Origin: Holosporaceae bacterium UBA3830
GTDB lineage: Bacteria; Pseudomonadota; Alphaproteobacteria; UBA3830
Assembly: GCA_002393025.1 (NCBI GenBank)
Contig: DGIE01000096.1
Location: 1-12,389 of the forward strand
Direction of reading: 5' to 3'
Length of the DNA: 12,389 nucleotides
The notes under the pieces are model-generated. The model worked only from the letters and a program-made list of their open reading frames with translations, ran no database searches and was not told where the DNA came from. The number at the start of each line of letters is the position of its first letter. Within the stretch, counting starts at the first letter, position 1. Shown one piece after another: positions 1 through 6,675 of this stretch. The translations under genes and the position numbers were made by a program.

Positions 1-559
1 CTCCCTGACTTGCTCCGTCCATGATGGCTGCCTCTTCAATCTCTTTCGGAATGCTTCTCATGAAATTTGTCATAGTCCAGAGAGTGAAAGGCACCGTGAT
101 GATCATATAGGACAGCACCAAAGCGGCTTTTTCATTGTAAATATCCAACGCGCGAACTAATTCAAACATTCCCGACAACACCGCTACTTGAGGTAAAGTT
201 GTGACTCCCAAAGCGATCATTAACACACGCTTCCTTCCCGGAAATCTGTGCCTCGCTAAAGGATACGCAGCAGATAAACATACGGCTAGGGTAAGAAATG
301 CTGTCATAGTCGCAACCGCTGCTGAATTCCAAAACGAACACAAGAAAGTTTTGTCTTTAAAAACAGTTTTGTAATTTTCAAAGCTTATGTGTGATGGCCA
401 CAAATCAGTAGAAAATATGCTTGCTCCGTCTCGAAACGATGAAACTACTGCCCAATAAAAGGGAAATAAGCAACACGCCGCAACTATAAGGCAAATCCCG
501 GCAAACGCTGCATTTTTCAACAGCCTCTTGTATTTCCATTTGTCTTCTTCTTTGATCAT
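1..559 (-). CDS. Carbohydrate ABC transporter permease, MalG type (3' end cut by window edge)
   Basis: Inner-membrane permease of a CUT1-type sugar importer, partner of the MalF-type permease just upstream. The first 186 residues are visible (start ATG 557-559, protein start MIKEEDKWKYKRLL) and the frame is open to base 1; family members are usually 270-300 residues, so about a third is missing. The visible part shows a first membrane segment at about residues 17-39, further hydrophobic stretches near 75-100, 112-136 and 145-166, and then the start of the EAA coupling loop (E175-E-A-A-I-M-D181-G182-A-S) that docks on the ATPase. Its start lies 1 base after the stop of the upstream permease gene, so translation is probably coupled. 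The fold and family are seen directly; the substrate is not readable from this gene. The ATP-binding subunit is not in the window and may lie beyond the left edge. Confidence 0.93.
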   Translation of the reverse strand, partial: MIKEEDKWKYKRLLKNAAFAGICLIVAACCLFPFYWAVVSSFRDGASIFSTDLWPSHISFENYKTVFKDKTFLCSFWNSAAVATMTAFLTLAVCLSAAYPLARHRFPGRKRVLMIALGVTTLPQVAVLSGMFELVRALDIYNEKAALVLSYMIITVPFTLWTMTNFMRSIPKEIEEAAIMDGASQG

Positions 560-560
560 G

Positions 561-1469
561 TCAACTCAACTTATTTAATTTTTTTCTATTAAAAGAAATA
601 TAAAATATACTCAAAAAAGCAATAAAGAATAACAACGCTGTAGCTGCTGCGGATCCGAATCCAACATCCGCATAGTCAACCAAATGTTTTCTCGCGAATA
701 CCGACATAGTCGCGGTAGCACTGTTTCCGCTGCTCAAAATGTAAACCAAGTCGAATATTTTAAAGGTCTCAAGCCCGCGGAAAATCATTGCCACGATAAT
801 TGTCGGTTTCATCAGCGGAAGGATGATCTTCATAAGTACTTTTCGGAAAGGAATGCTATCGACTTCAGCCGCTTCGAAACAATCTTGCGGAAGAGACTGT
901 AAACCCGCCAGCAGAAGCAACGCCATGTAAGGAGTTGTCTTCCAAACATCAACCAAAATTATCGATACAATACTAAGAGTGTTTGACGCAATCCAAGGAA
1001 CTGGACTGTCGATAATTCCGATACGAATTAGCAACTCATTCACAATTCCGTAAACGTCGTTTAGCATCCATGCCCACATGCGAGCAGACACGATAGTCGG
1101 AATTGTCCACGGAACGAGAACAATAGCTCTCATCCACCCGCGTCCTTTGAAATTTCTGTGTAAAATCAGCGCGATAATCATTCCGAGAATTGTTTCCAAA
1201 GGAACTGCGACTACAGTAATTACGAAGGTATTTTTTACGGCTATCCACCAATCTTGATCTCGTGCAAGATCTATAAAATTATCTATTCCGGTGAATTCAA
1301 AATCCTTCAGATTGTCTAAAGCTGCATCCGTAAAACTGAAATAAATCGTTTTGAACAGAGGCCATCCGGCACAAAGAGCCAAAACAAATAAGCACGGGGC
1401 AAGAAACAGCCAATTATTTAATCCCTGCCTCCTTTTTACGCTAAAAACAGGCTTTGAATCCTCTGGCAT
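561..1469 (-). CDS. Carbohydrate ABC transporter permease, MalF type
   Basis: Inner-membrane permease, 302 residues, the usual length for CUT1 MalF-type subunits without the long periplasmic loop of enteric MalF. There is one N-terminal membrane segment (about 20-40), a short periplasmic stretch containing the common 'F-x-G-x-D-N-F' element (residues 58-65), then five further hydrophobic segments (about 82-103, 113-135, 163-190, 222-245, 270-292). The EAA loop is at 199-223 (EAAEVDS...ILPLMKPT). In it the normally conserved Gly after Asp is Ser205, an odd change at the ATPase-coupling site. An AAAGG ribosome-binding site lies 9 bases before the ATG. It sits 61 bp after the binding-protein gene and 1 bp before the MalG-type gene, a standard binding protein-permease-permease order. 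Trehalose, maltose or alpha-glucosides are plausible substrates by family resemblance only. Confidence 0.95.
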   Translation of the reverse strand: MPEDSKPVFSVKRRQGLNNWLFLAPCLFVLALCAGWPLFKTIYFSFTDAALDNLKDFEFTGIDNFIDLARDQDWWIAVKNTFVITVVAVPLETILGMIIALILHRNFKGRGWMRAIVLVPWTIPTIVSARMWAWMLNDVYGIVNELLIRIGIIDSPVPWIASNTLSIVSIILVDVWKTTPYMALLLLAGLQSLPQDCFEAAEVDSIPFRKVLMKIILPLMKPTIIVAMIFRGLETFKIFDLVYILSSGNSATATMSVFARKHLVDYADVGFGSAAATALLFFIAFLSIFYISFNRKKLNKLS

Positions 1470-1530
1470 TTTGATTGACCTTTCGCTATATTCTCTCGTA
1501 CTTCATCTTTTCTTAAACACAAAACGGTTT

Positions 1531-2916
1531 TCATTTTGTTTCGCTTTTATCGTTCGACTTAGTGAAGGATTCTAACACATTTGAAAATTTTTGAAAGATT
1601 CCTTCCGAAGATTTCTGTTTTTTCGGCCTCTTTTGGTGATCTATGATTTTGTTCAACTTCCGATTCAGTCTTCCCAAATATTTTTTTGCAACCTTTTGAT
1701 CATCGACTTCTTCCAGACTTTCGGTAAGTGCGGTGTTGACAAGGTTGAATATCTCGTGACTGGCTCTCGGATAATCTTTTCCAAATGTTGACGACGGCCT
1801 CGCTACAGCGTTCTCCAGAGATCTGCTTAACACGGCAAAGAACGAATTTTTGTTTAAAATTTCCTGGTCCCCATACAGACTCTTATAAGCAGGAGCATAG
1901 GCAAATTCTGCTCTGATTTTATGTTGAACCTTATCCGTTAAAAACTTTACCAGATCTGCGGCGATTGCTGCACGCTTGGAATACTTAGAGACCGCGAAAA
2001 ACCATCCGCCAATGACTCCGGAAGATTTTCCCTTTGCTGCATTTCCCGTTGGAATGGGCATAACACCTATTTTCCCCGAAACGGCGGTTCCTGGCGCATT
2101 CATCAGCGACCAGGCATAAGGCCAGCTGTTCATGAACAAAGCGTTACCCGCCTGAAACAGACCGCGAGCTTCCTCCTCTGAATAATTAAGCACACTTCTG
2201 GTGCTGGCATTTTTTAAACAACTAATCAATAAAACCAACGCATCAACACATTCTTGAGAATTTACGACTGCGTGCCCGTCTTTAATGACAGCGCCCCCAA
2301 ATGTATCGATCAACTGAACGAAATTACAGGTCAACATTTCAAAAGCTTTAGCCTGGAAAACATATCCATAAAATCTATTGTTGGTTTTTCTTTCCTCTTC
2401 CTGGATAAATTTTGCGGTCTCGTAGAGTTCCTGCCATGAAACTGGGACAGATCGATTATATTTTTCGAGCAAATCCCTCCGATAATACATAACTTCACAA
2501 TCGGTATAGGCGGGAAGAGCGACCATTTTTCCGTTAAAGTACATGTTCTCTTTTATGGTCGAAAAAATATCATCTTCGTCGATCTCTCCATCTTTGTAAA
2601 AATCTTTCAGGTCCGCAAGAACATCTCCGAACGCGCCAATCCAAGGGAAATCCATCTGGAGTATGTCTATGTCGAAAGATTCTGCACTTAACCATTGTTT
2701 ATAAAGAGCAAAACATTCATTACTAGAGTGTGGCAGAGTAACTATCTCGACTTTGTGCTGGTTCCCTGTTTGCTTTATCCATTGATCTACAGCTTTTTGG
2801 AACAACTCCAGCTCAACTCCTTTTGCTCGACAGGTGATCTTCAAAGTAGCACAGCCAGTATCGAAAAAAATTAATGAACAGATCCCAACGATAGCAGATT
2901 TCAAAAATTTTCCCAT
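1531..2916 (-). CDS. Extracellular sugar-binding protein of ABC importer (SBP family 1, trehalose/maltose-like)
   Basis: Periplasmic solute-binding protein that delivers a sugar to the MalF/MalG-type permeases encoded next to it. I place the start at 2916 (MGKFLKSA...) because AAAGGAG sits 8 bases upstream and a signal peptide follows at once; the frame is open to 2994, but that extension has neither. The protein is then 461 residues. Residues 1-23 form a signal peptide (K3-K6 charged, hydrophobic to F18) ending D-T-G-C-A. Cleavage after Ala23 by signal peptidase I, or lipidation at Cys22 with an atypical Asp at -3, are both possible. The mature start (TLKITCRAKGVELELF) and 'DIDILQMDFPWIGAFGDVLADL' match the ThuE/AglE-like branch of COG1653 as I know it. 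Near the C-terminus comes the family element 'YPRASHEIFNLVNTAL', followed by an unusual Lys/Ser-rich tail at about 426-461. The gene is 104 bp after tsaE. I found no convincing -35/-10 pair in that gap. Confidence 0.93.
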   Translation of the reverse strand: MGKFLKSAIVGICSLIFFDTGCATLKITCRAKGVELELFQKAVDQWIKQTGNQHKVEIVTLPHSSNECFALYKQWLSAESFDIDILQMDFPWIGAFGDVLADLKDFYKDGEIDEDDIFSTIKENMYFNGKMVALPAYTDCEVMYYRRDLLEKYNRSVPVSWQELYETAKFIQEEERKTNNRFYGYVFQAKAFEMLTCNFVQLIDTFGGAVIKDGHAVVNSQECVDALVLLISCLKNASTRSVLNYSEEEARGLFQAGNALFMNSWPYAWSLMNAPGTAVSGKIGVMPIPTGNAAKGKSSGVIGGWFFAVSKYSKRAAIAADLVKFLTDKVQHKIRAEFAYAPAYKSLYGDQEILNKNSFFAVLSRSLENAVARPSSTFGKDYPRASHEIFNLVNTALTESLEEVDDQKVAKKYLGRLNRKLNKIIDHQKRPKKQKSSEGIFQKFSNVLESFTKSNDKSETK

Positions 2917-3020
2917 ACTCAACGCTCCTTTTTCCAATAAACTAACCGTAGATAGTTTAACATAAACCAAATTTAAAATCACCAAAGATTTCAAATAGTA
3001 AACACAATGAGAAATGATGA

Positions 3021-3431
3021 TTAATTTATTTCAATTATTCTTTGATTATCTGTTTTTATAAATTTGATTTTTATCGTATCGGACGGAAGGAATTCTTCGA
3101 TGATCTCTGGCCATTCTATGATGGTTATGCAGTCCGAAAAAGCTTCTTCGATTCCGAGATCGTAGAATTCGTCGACGGATTTCAGGCGATAGCAATCGAT
3201 ATGCCAAATTTCCGCAAAATCACTAGGATATGTTTGAATGATGTTAAAAGTTGGACTGGCGACGTTTTGGATTTTTGGATTCAAAATTTTTATTAAGTAT
3301 TGAGCAAAAGTCGTTTTGCCGAATCCCAAATTTCCGTATAAAGCGAAGCACTGTCCCGATTTTGCGAGTCTAGAAAAATATTCCGCTGCCTTTTCCATAT
3401 CATTTAATGAATTACAAACGAATTTTTTCAT
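3021..3431 (-). CDS. tsaE: tRNA threonylcarbamoyladenosine biosynthesis ATPase TsaE
   Basis: Cytosolic P-loop ATPase that drives the TsaB-TsaD-TsaE complex making t6A at position 37 of ANN-decoding tRNAs. It is 136 residues, slightly short of the usual 150 or so, but complete. The Walker A loop is G33-N-L-G-F-G-K39-T-T41. The switch-like 'SPTF' is at 59-62, the 'HIDCYRL' element with Asp79 at 77-83, and the family hallmark 'EWPE' at 106-109. Its ATG overlaps the pth stop by four bases (ATGA, 3428-3431), which indicates translational coupling within the rplY-pth-tsaE run. The catalytic partner tsaD is in this window on the other strand (7540-8550). tsaB and the TsaC synthetase are not here. 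Confidence 0.96.
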   Translation of the reverse strand: MKKFVCNSLNDMEKAAEYFSRLAKSGQCFALYGNLGFGKTTFAQYLIKILNPKIQNVASPTFNIIQTYPSDFAEIWHIDCYRLKSVDEFYDLGIEEAFSDCITIIEWPEIIEEFLPSDTIKIKFIKTDNQRIIEIN

Positions 3432-3997
3432 GAGTTGATCAATGATTCTAATTTTTTCGGGTCATTTGAGATTAAAATCGACAAATTTTCTACGATGATT
3501 TTTTTAATTTCGTCTAACTTTTTGGATTCTTCGGAAGAAAAATTTCCGAGGACATAAGACACTATCATAGATTTTTCAATGGGACGTCCGACACCAATTC
3601 TTATCCGCCAATAATCATTTCCGGCGAGATTATCTATGCTTTTCAATCCGTTATGACCTCCGTTCCCTCCGCCTTTTTTGATTTTTACTCTGCCAAACGG
3701 AAGATCGATATCATCGTGAAGAACTATAACTTTACTTAGCGGAATTTTGTAAAAATCGATCAAAAATCTAACCGCCCTTCCTGATAAGTTCATGAAAGTC
3801 AGTGGCTTTGCGAAAATAATTTTTTTCTTTTCGAAAAAACAGGAAGAAATTTCCGCAACCTGAGACATTTTTTTGAAAGAACCAGAAGCGACAGTTTCCA
3901 CCATCGCCTCTATTGTTTGGAAACCGACATTATGCCTGTTGTTTTCGTATTCTAATCCTGGATTTCCTAGTCCTACGATTAACAGGCAGTCAAGCAT
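3428..3997 (-). CDS. pth: Peptidyl-tRNA hydrolase
   Basis: Cytosolic esterase that frees tRNA from peptidyl-tRNA dropped off the ribosome. I choose ATG 3997 (MLDCLLIVGLGNPG), giving 189 residues, close to the 194 of E. coli Pth. A longer frame to 4051 would lie inside rplY and add a basic leader absent from the family. Catalytic and binding residues are all present: Asn12 in GLGNPG, His22 in NNRHNVG, Asn70 in TFMNLSG, Asp95 in VLHDDIDLP, and Asn116 in GGHNGLKS. It begins 7 bases after the rplY stop. The only purine-rich site, AGGAG, is inside the last rplY codons and 12 bases from the ATG, so reinitiation after rplY is likely. The gene ends in a 4-bp overlap with tsaE. Confidence 0.97.
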   Translation of the reverse strand: MLDCLLIVGLGNPGLEYENNRHNVGFQTIEAMVETVASGSFKKMSQVAEISSCFFEKKKIIFAKPLTFMNLSGRAVRFLIDFYKIPLSKVIVLHDDIDLPFGRVKIKKGGGNGGHNGLKSIDNLAGNDYWRIRIGVGRPIEKSMIVSYVLGNFSSEESKKLDEIKKIIVENLSILISNDPKKLESLINS

Positions 3998-4004
3998 TTT
4001 TGCA

Positions 4005-4628
4005 TCAAGCTCCTGCTTCCGAATTTGCCGCTTCCTCAGCAGTTGGAGCATCTGACTTCATAATTGTTGGAGCAACAACGGTCGCGATGGTTACAACTTT
4101 CGCATTGACCGGTAATGATACTCCTTCCGGAAGATTAACCGTGTTCGAGTGTACTGTGTGGTGGAACTCAAATCCTGTCAAATCTACTTCGATATGCTCA
4201 GGAATTTTTTCCGGATCACAAACAACGTCTATTTCGTGAGCCAATACGTTTAAAACACCACCCAACTTAAGTCCCGGAGAGGCATTTTCATTGGTGAAAA
4301 CCACAGGAACACGAACCGTAACGCGGCTGCCTTTTCCGACCCTCATAAAATCAACATGCATCACCTGATCTGTTACCGGATGAATTTGTGCCTGCTTTGC
4401 TACGAACTTCTGACCTTTCTTTCCGATTCCGTTGATTTCAAAAACCGTGGAAAAAAAGTTTGATTTGTAAACATAGCGGCTCAACAAATCTTTCGCTATG
4501 CAGATATTTTCGGAAGGTTGATTGTCTCCGTAAACTACGCATGGAACAAAACCCGCTCTGCGGTCGGCTCTTGCTGAACCCGTTCCAATGCTTTCTCTAT
4601 TTTTGGCTTCTAAAGTAACAGTTGCCAT
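4005..4628 (-). CDS. rplY: 50S ribosomal protein L25/general stress protein Ctc
   Basis: Protein of the large ribosomal subunit that binds 5S rRNA. At 207 residues this is the long two-domain (TL5/CTC) form. An N-terminal L25 beta-barrel (about 1-95) opens with the typical 'LEAKNRESIGTGSARADRRAGFVPCVVYG' pattern and includes the 'HPVTDQVMHVDFMRV' element. It is followed by a C-terminal beta-domain (about 96-190) and a short Ala/Glu-rich tail. The ribosome-binding site AGGAG lies 7 bases before the ATG and is the best in this arm, as expected for a highly translated gene. It sits 21 bp after prs and 7 bp before pth; prs-rplY-pth is a conserved neighbourhood in many bacteria, which supports all three calls. 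Confidence 0.97.
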   Translation of the reverse strand: MATVTLEAKNRESIGTGSARADRRAGFVPCVVYGDNQPSENICIAKDLLSRYVYKSNFFSTVFEINGIGKKGQKFVAKQAQIHPVTDQVMHVDFMRVGKGSRVTVRVPVVFTNENASPGLKLGGVLNVLAHEIDVVCDPEKIPEHIEVDLTGFEFHHTVHSNTVNLPEGVSLPVNAKVVTIATVVAPTIMKSDAPTAEEAANSEAGA

Positions 4629-4649
4629 TTTTTCGCTCCTCTCAAAAAG

Positions 4650-5516
4650 TTAAATCAGTATTCTAATTGCGTCCGCCAATAACTTTGCAACTGATAATTT
4701 TTCAAATTTATCCGACAAATTATCATCACAACGAATACTATCGGTTACAACAATTTTTGCGATATTCGAAGAGGCTAAGCTTTGCAAAGCTCCTTGAGAA
4801 AAAATTCCGTGAGTCGCGTAAGCTACAACTTTATAGGCCTTCACTTCTAACAACGCGTCGGAAGCATGACATAAAGTTGCTCCGGAGTCAATCATATCAT
4901 CGATCAAAACGCAAATTTTGTTTTCTACATTTCCCAGTACTTTTACATTAGTTACCTTGTTGAATAAATTTCGAGTTTTAACGCACACCGCTAAATCTGT
5001 TTTCAATGTTTCCGCAACAAATTGAGCATCCTTTGCCCTACCTAAATCCGGAGACACGATAACAATATCTTTTGCATCATATTTGTTTTTGATATCTCGA
5101 ATAAACAAAGGCAACGCGGACAGATGTTCGAACGGAGATTTTATAATCGGTTCGTTGTGGTTGTCCAAAAATATGAATTTTGCGACGTTAAACGTTTCAA
5201 GAAATTTCAGAAAAACCATGTTTCCGCATGATTCATTCGGGTTAATTTTATCTTGTCGAGAATATCCTGAGTAGGTCAAACAAAGATTTACGATTCGAGT
5301 ATTTTTCAAAGCATCAAGCAGCAAAAACAACTCAAACAAATCCTCATTCGTTAGTGTGTTTGCGATAACGGTTACGTGAGAAAAACTTTTCTGCAAAGAC
5401 ACTTGCATTTCATCGTTGCTGAATTTTTTCACAATTGCCGGTGAAGTAGATAAATTCAACTTCTCGGCTATCGATTTTGCAAGTTTTTCAGAATTTCTTG
5501 TATAAATTATTTCCAT
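4650..5516 (-). CDS. prs: Ribose-phosphate pyrophosphokinase (PRPP synthetase), short divergent form
   Basis: Makes PRPP from ribose-5-phosphate and ATP for purine, pyrimidine, His, Trp and NAD synthesis. At 288 residues it is shorter than the usual 310-320. The kept features are Arg87-Gln88 in 'YSRQDK' (ATP site), His120 (a DLH-type position written DNH here), catalytic-loop Lys180 and Arg182 (VKTR, aligning with DKRR), and the PRPP loop Asp206-Thr214 (IDDMIDSGATL). The unusual ones are FSNDE for FSDGE, DNHNEPIIKSPF for the DLHA-Q-QGFF block, and SPDLGRAKDAQ for the SPDxGGVxRAR block. The start ATG is 4 bases after the pgeF stop with no clear Shine-Dalgarno sequence, so it is probably coupled. 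The prs-rplY-pth order supports the call. Active enzyme is likely from the kept residues, but altered allostery is possible. Confidence 0.88.
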   Translation of the reverse strand: MEIIYTRNSEKLAKSIAEKLNLSTSPAIVKKFSNDEMQVSLQKSFSHVTVIANTLTNEDLFELFLLLDALKNTRIVNLCLTYSGYSRQDKINPNESCGNMVFLKFLETFNVAKFIFLDNHNEPIIKSPFEHLSALPLFIRDIKNKYDAKDIVIVSPDLGRAKDAQFVAETLKTDLAVCVKTRNLFNKVTNVKVLGNVENKICVLIDDMIDSGATLCHASDALLEVKAYKVVAYATHGIFSQGALQSLASSNIAKIVVTDSIRCDDNLSDKFEKLSVAKLLADAIRILI

Positions 5517-5520
5517 ATTT

Positions 5521-6246
5521 TTACGATGTTGATTTTATGCATATTACCGAAATGTTTCGTCCGCAAATTCCATTTGTATTTTTTCTTGCGTAACGAAAAC
5601 TGAAATATTTTTCGTGATTTTTGTATGTGTCGATATCGACCACCGAGATTTTCGAATTTCCTTTTTCCTTTAATTTATCGCGACAAAATTTCACGACATC
5701 AAAATGATATTTACTGTTTATTTTTGAAAAATATTCAGCAGGGAAATTACCTAAAAAATCTTCACCGACTTCGTAACTTTCGACGTGAACACACGGACCT
5801 ATCACAGACATTATATCTTCACAGTTGCTTCCGAGCGAAATCATTTTTTCCACAGTGTTTTGGATAACTCCGCCTTTCGCTCCTTTCCATCCGGCATGAG
5901 CAGCTCCGATGATTTTTTGCATCGGATCAAACAGCAACACGGGAACACAATCAGCGGTCAAAATTCCCAGAGCAATATTTTCGGACTGCGTGACCAACGC
6001 ATCGGCTTCTTGGTCAGAATCGCTGTTTTCATCAACAATTATACACTTTGCAGAATGAATTTGATTTAACGTTACCAATTTTTCCGTGCCGATGGATTTG
6101 CGTACGAATTCCAAATTTCTTTTGACAGATTCGAGATCATCTCCGACAAATTTACTGCAGTTCAACGAAGAAAAAAGTCCTTCGCTGAATCCGGAATCTC
6201 TGCCGAAAAACGCACCTGTAATCCCATCAACAGCAAAGAAATTCAT
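5521..6246 (-). CDS. pgeF: Peptidoglycan editing factor PgeF/YfiH (laccase-domain, polyphenol oxidase family)
   Basis: Laccase-domain (DUF152, PF02578) protein of 241 residues. Members are reported to keep wrongly built muropeptides out of peptidoglycan and to act on purine nucleosides in vitro; which role applies here cannot be read from sequence. The metal-site triad is intact: His64 (NQIH), Cys100 (TADCVPV) and His117 (AHAGWKG). The N-terminal 'GRDSGFSEGLFSSLN' matches the family's T-R-x-G-G-V-S-x-G pattern with Asp-Ser for Gly-Gly, and the 'IGPCV' and 'GRNISVI' elements are present. It starts 24 bp after the gapR stop. The only SD-like bases (GGAG) touch the ATG, so initiation may rely on coupling. 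It has no signal peptide and is cytosolic. Confidence 0.93.
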   Translation of the reverse strand: MNFFAVDGITGAFFGRDSGFSEGLFSSLNCSKFVGDDLESVKRNLEFVRKSIGTEKLVTLNQIHSAKCIIVDENSDSDQEADALVTQSENIALGILTADCVPVLLFDPMQKIIGAAHAGWKGAKGGVIQNTVEKMISLGSNCEDIMSVIGPCVHVESYEVGEDFLGNFPAEYFSKINSKYHFDVVKFCRDKLKEKGNSKISVVDIDTYKNHEKYFSFRYARKNTNGICGRNISVICIKSTS

Positions 6247-6270
6247 CTCCGAACTTTCTTAAAAACGCGG

Positions 6271-6531
6271 TTATTCCGAAGCTTCGTCGGAAGAAGGAAT
6301 CATTCCTAAAGCCAACATATAGGTGTCCAAAAGCATATCTTCGTTTTCACGGTCTTCTGTTTTCATTTTTTTCAGCTTAAGGACCTTTTTCATTATTTTT
6401 ACGTCAAATCCATCTGCTTTAGCCTGTTTGAAAACGTCGGAAATATTCTCCTGAATCTCTACTTTTTCCACTTCCAAATTTTCAATTTTTTCAATGTAAA
6501 GCTTTAATTTGTTTGCGTCACTCGAATGCAT
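6271..6531 (-). CDS. gapR: GapR-family nucleoid-associated DNA-binding protein (DUF2312)
   Basis: Small coiled protein of 86 residues. In Caulobacter, GapR binds overtwisted DNA ahead of replication and transcription and stimulates gyrase and topoisomerase IV. The sequence carries the DUF2312 pattern almost throughout: 'LKLYIEKIENLEVEKVEIQENISDVF' (long helix with heptad Leu/Ile), then 'QAKADGFDVKIMKKVLKL', and the end 'LLDTYMLALGM'. Its Lys-rich middle (residues 44-57) fits DNA contact. The ribosome-binding site AAAGGA is 8 bases before the ATG. It is the first gene of the minus-strand arm and faces lpxC across the 144-bp divergent region. The acidic tail SSDEASE follows the family core. Presence of this gene is the best lineage marker in the window for Alphaproteobacteria. 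Confidence 0.94.
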   Translation of the reverse strand: MHSSDANKLKLYIEKIENLEVEKVEIQENISDVFKQAKADGFDVKIMKKVLKLKKMKTEDRENEDMLLDTYMLALGMIPSSDEASE

Positions 6532-6603
6532 CTGATTTGTCCTTTCAAAAACAGCTGTATGTTGCGCATAAATAAAAAATAAGCATCAATTCATACTGCC
6601 AAA

Positions 6604-6632
6604 ATACTAATATAAAGATTGATAAAAATCAA
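6604..6632 (-). promoter_or_regulatory. Candidate sigma70-type promoter for gapR operon
   Basis: On the minus strand, TTGATT (6627-6632) is followed after 17 bases by TAGTAT (6604-6609), 4/6 matches to each consensus box with ideal spacing. Transcription would begin near 6597, giving a leader of about 65 bases before gapR. This is inferred from pattern only. It overlaps the lpxC promoter candidate on the other strand. Confidence 0.4.
6619..6632. repeat. Perfect 5-bp inverted repeat with A4 spacer in divergent promoter
   Basis: TTGAT-AAAA-ATCAA is a perfect palindrome with a 4-base spacer, centred between 6625 and 6626. Its two arms are the cores of the two opposed -35 boxes, so the symmetry may simply come from the paired promoters, or it may be a binding site for a dimeric regulator. 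It is too short and AT-rich to act as a terminator. Confidence 0.5.
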
Positions 6633-6647
6633 ATAGTACTATAGCAT
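6619..6647 (+). promoter_or_regulatory. Candidate sigma70-type promoter for lpxC-tsaD operon
   Basis: TTGATA (6619-6624, 5/6 match to the -35 consensus) is followed after 17 bases by TAGCAT (6642-6647, 4/6 match to the -10). The predicted start is near 6654, leaving a leader of only about 20 bases with GGAG at 6665-6668 ahead of the TTG start of lpxC. This is inferred from pattern. Its -35 box is within the footprint of the opposing gapR promoter. Confidence 0.42.
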
Positions 6648-6675
6648 AAGCGCGTTAATTTGTTGGAGATCACAA

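Noticed and set aside
1436..1534. Minus-strand frame of 32 codons whose ATG overlaps the binding-protein stop (ATGA) and runs into the MalF-type gene
   Set aside because: It has no Shine-Dalgarno site of its own and no recognisable protein pattern, and it ends inside the permease gene in another frame. It is more likely chance than a leader peptide.
1531..2916. Possible recent horizontal transfer of the sugar importer from base composition
   Set aside because: Hand counts of single 60-base lines give about 53% GC at 2041-2160 against 25% at 3481-3540 and 38% at 6781-6840, but dnaN (10201-10260) is also about 48%. The contrast is therefore not specific to the importer and the samples are too small.
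2917..2994. N-terminal extension of the sugar-binding protein by 26 residues
   Set aside because: The frame is open, but the strong AAAGGAG site and signal peptide belong to the ATG at 2916. The extension would bury the signal peptide.
3998..4051. N-terminal extension of Pth into rplY
   Set aside because: The 18 extra residues lie in the rplY coding sequence in another frame, are basic, and have no counterpart in the family, which starts just before GLGNPG.
3913..4239. Plus-strand frame of 108 codons antisense to pth/rplY
   Set aside because: It is a shadow of two well-supported genes, and its translation shows no domain or start signal.
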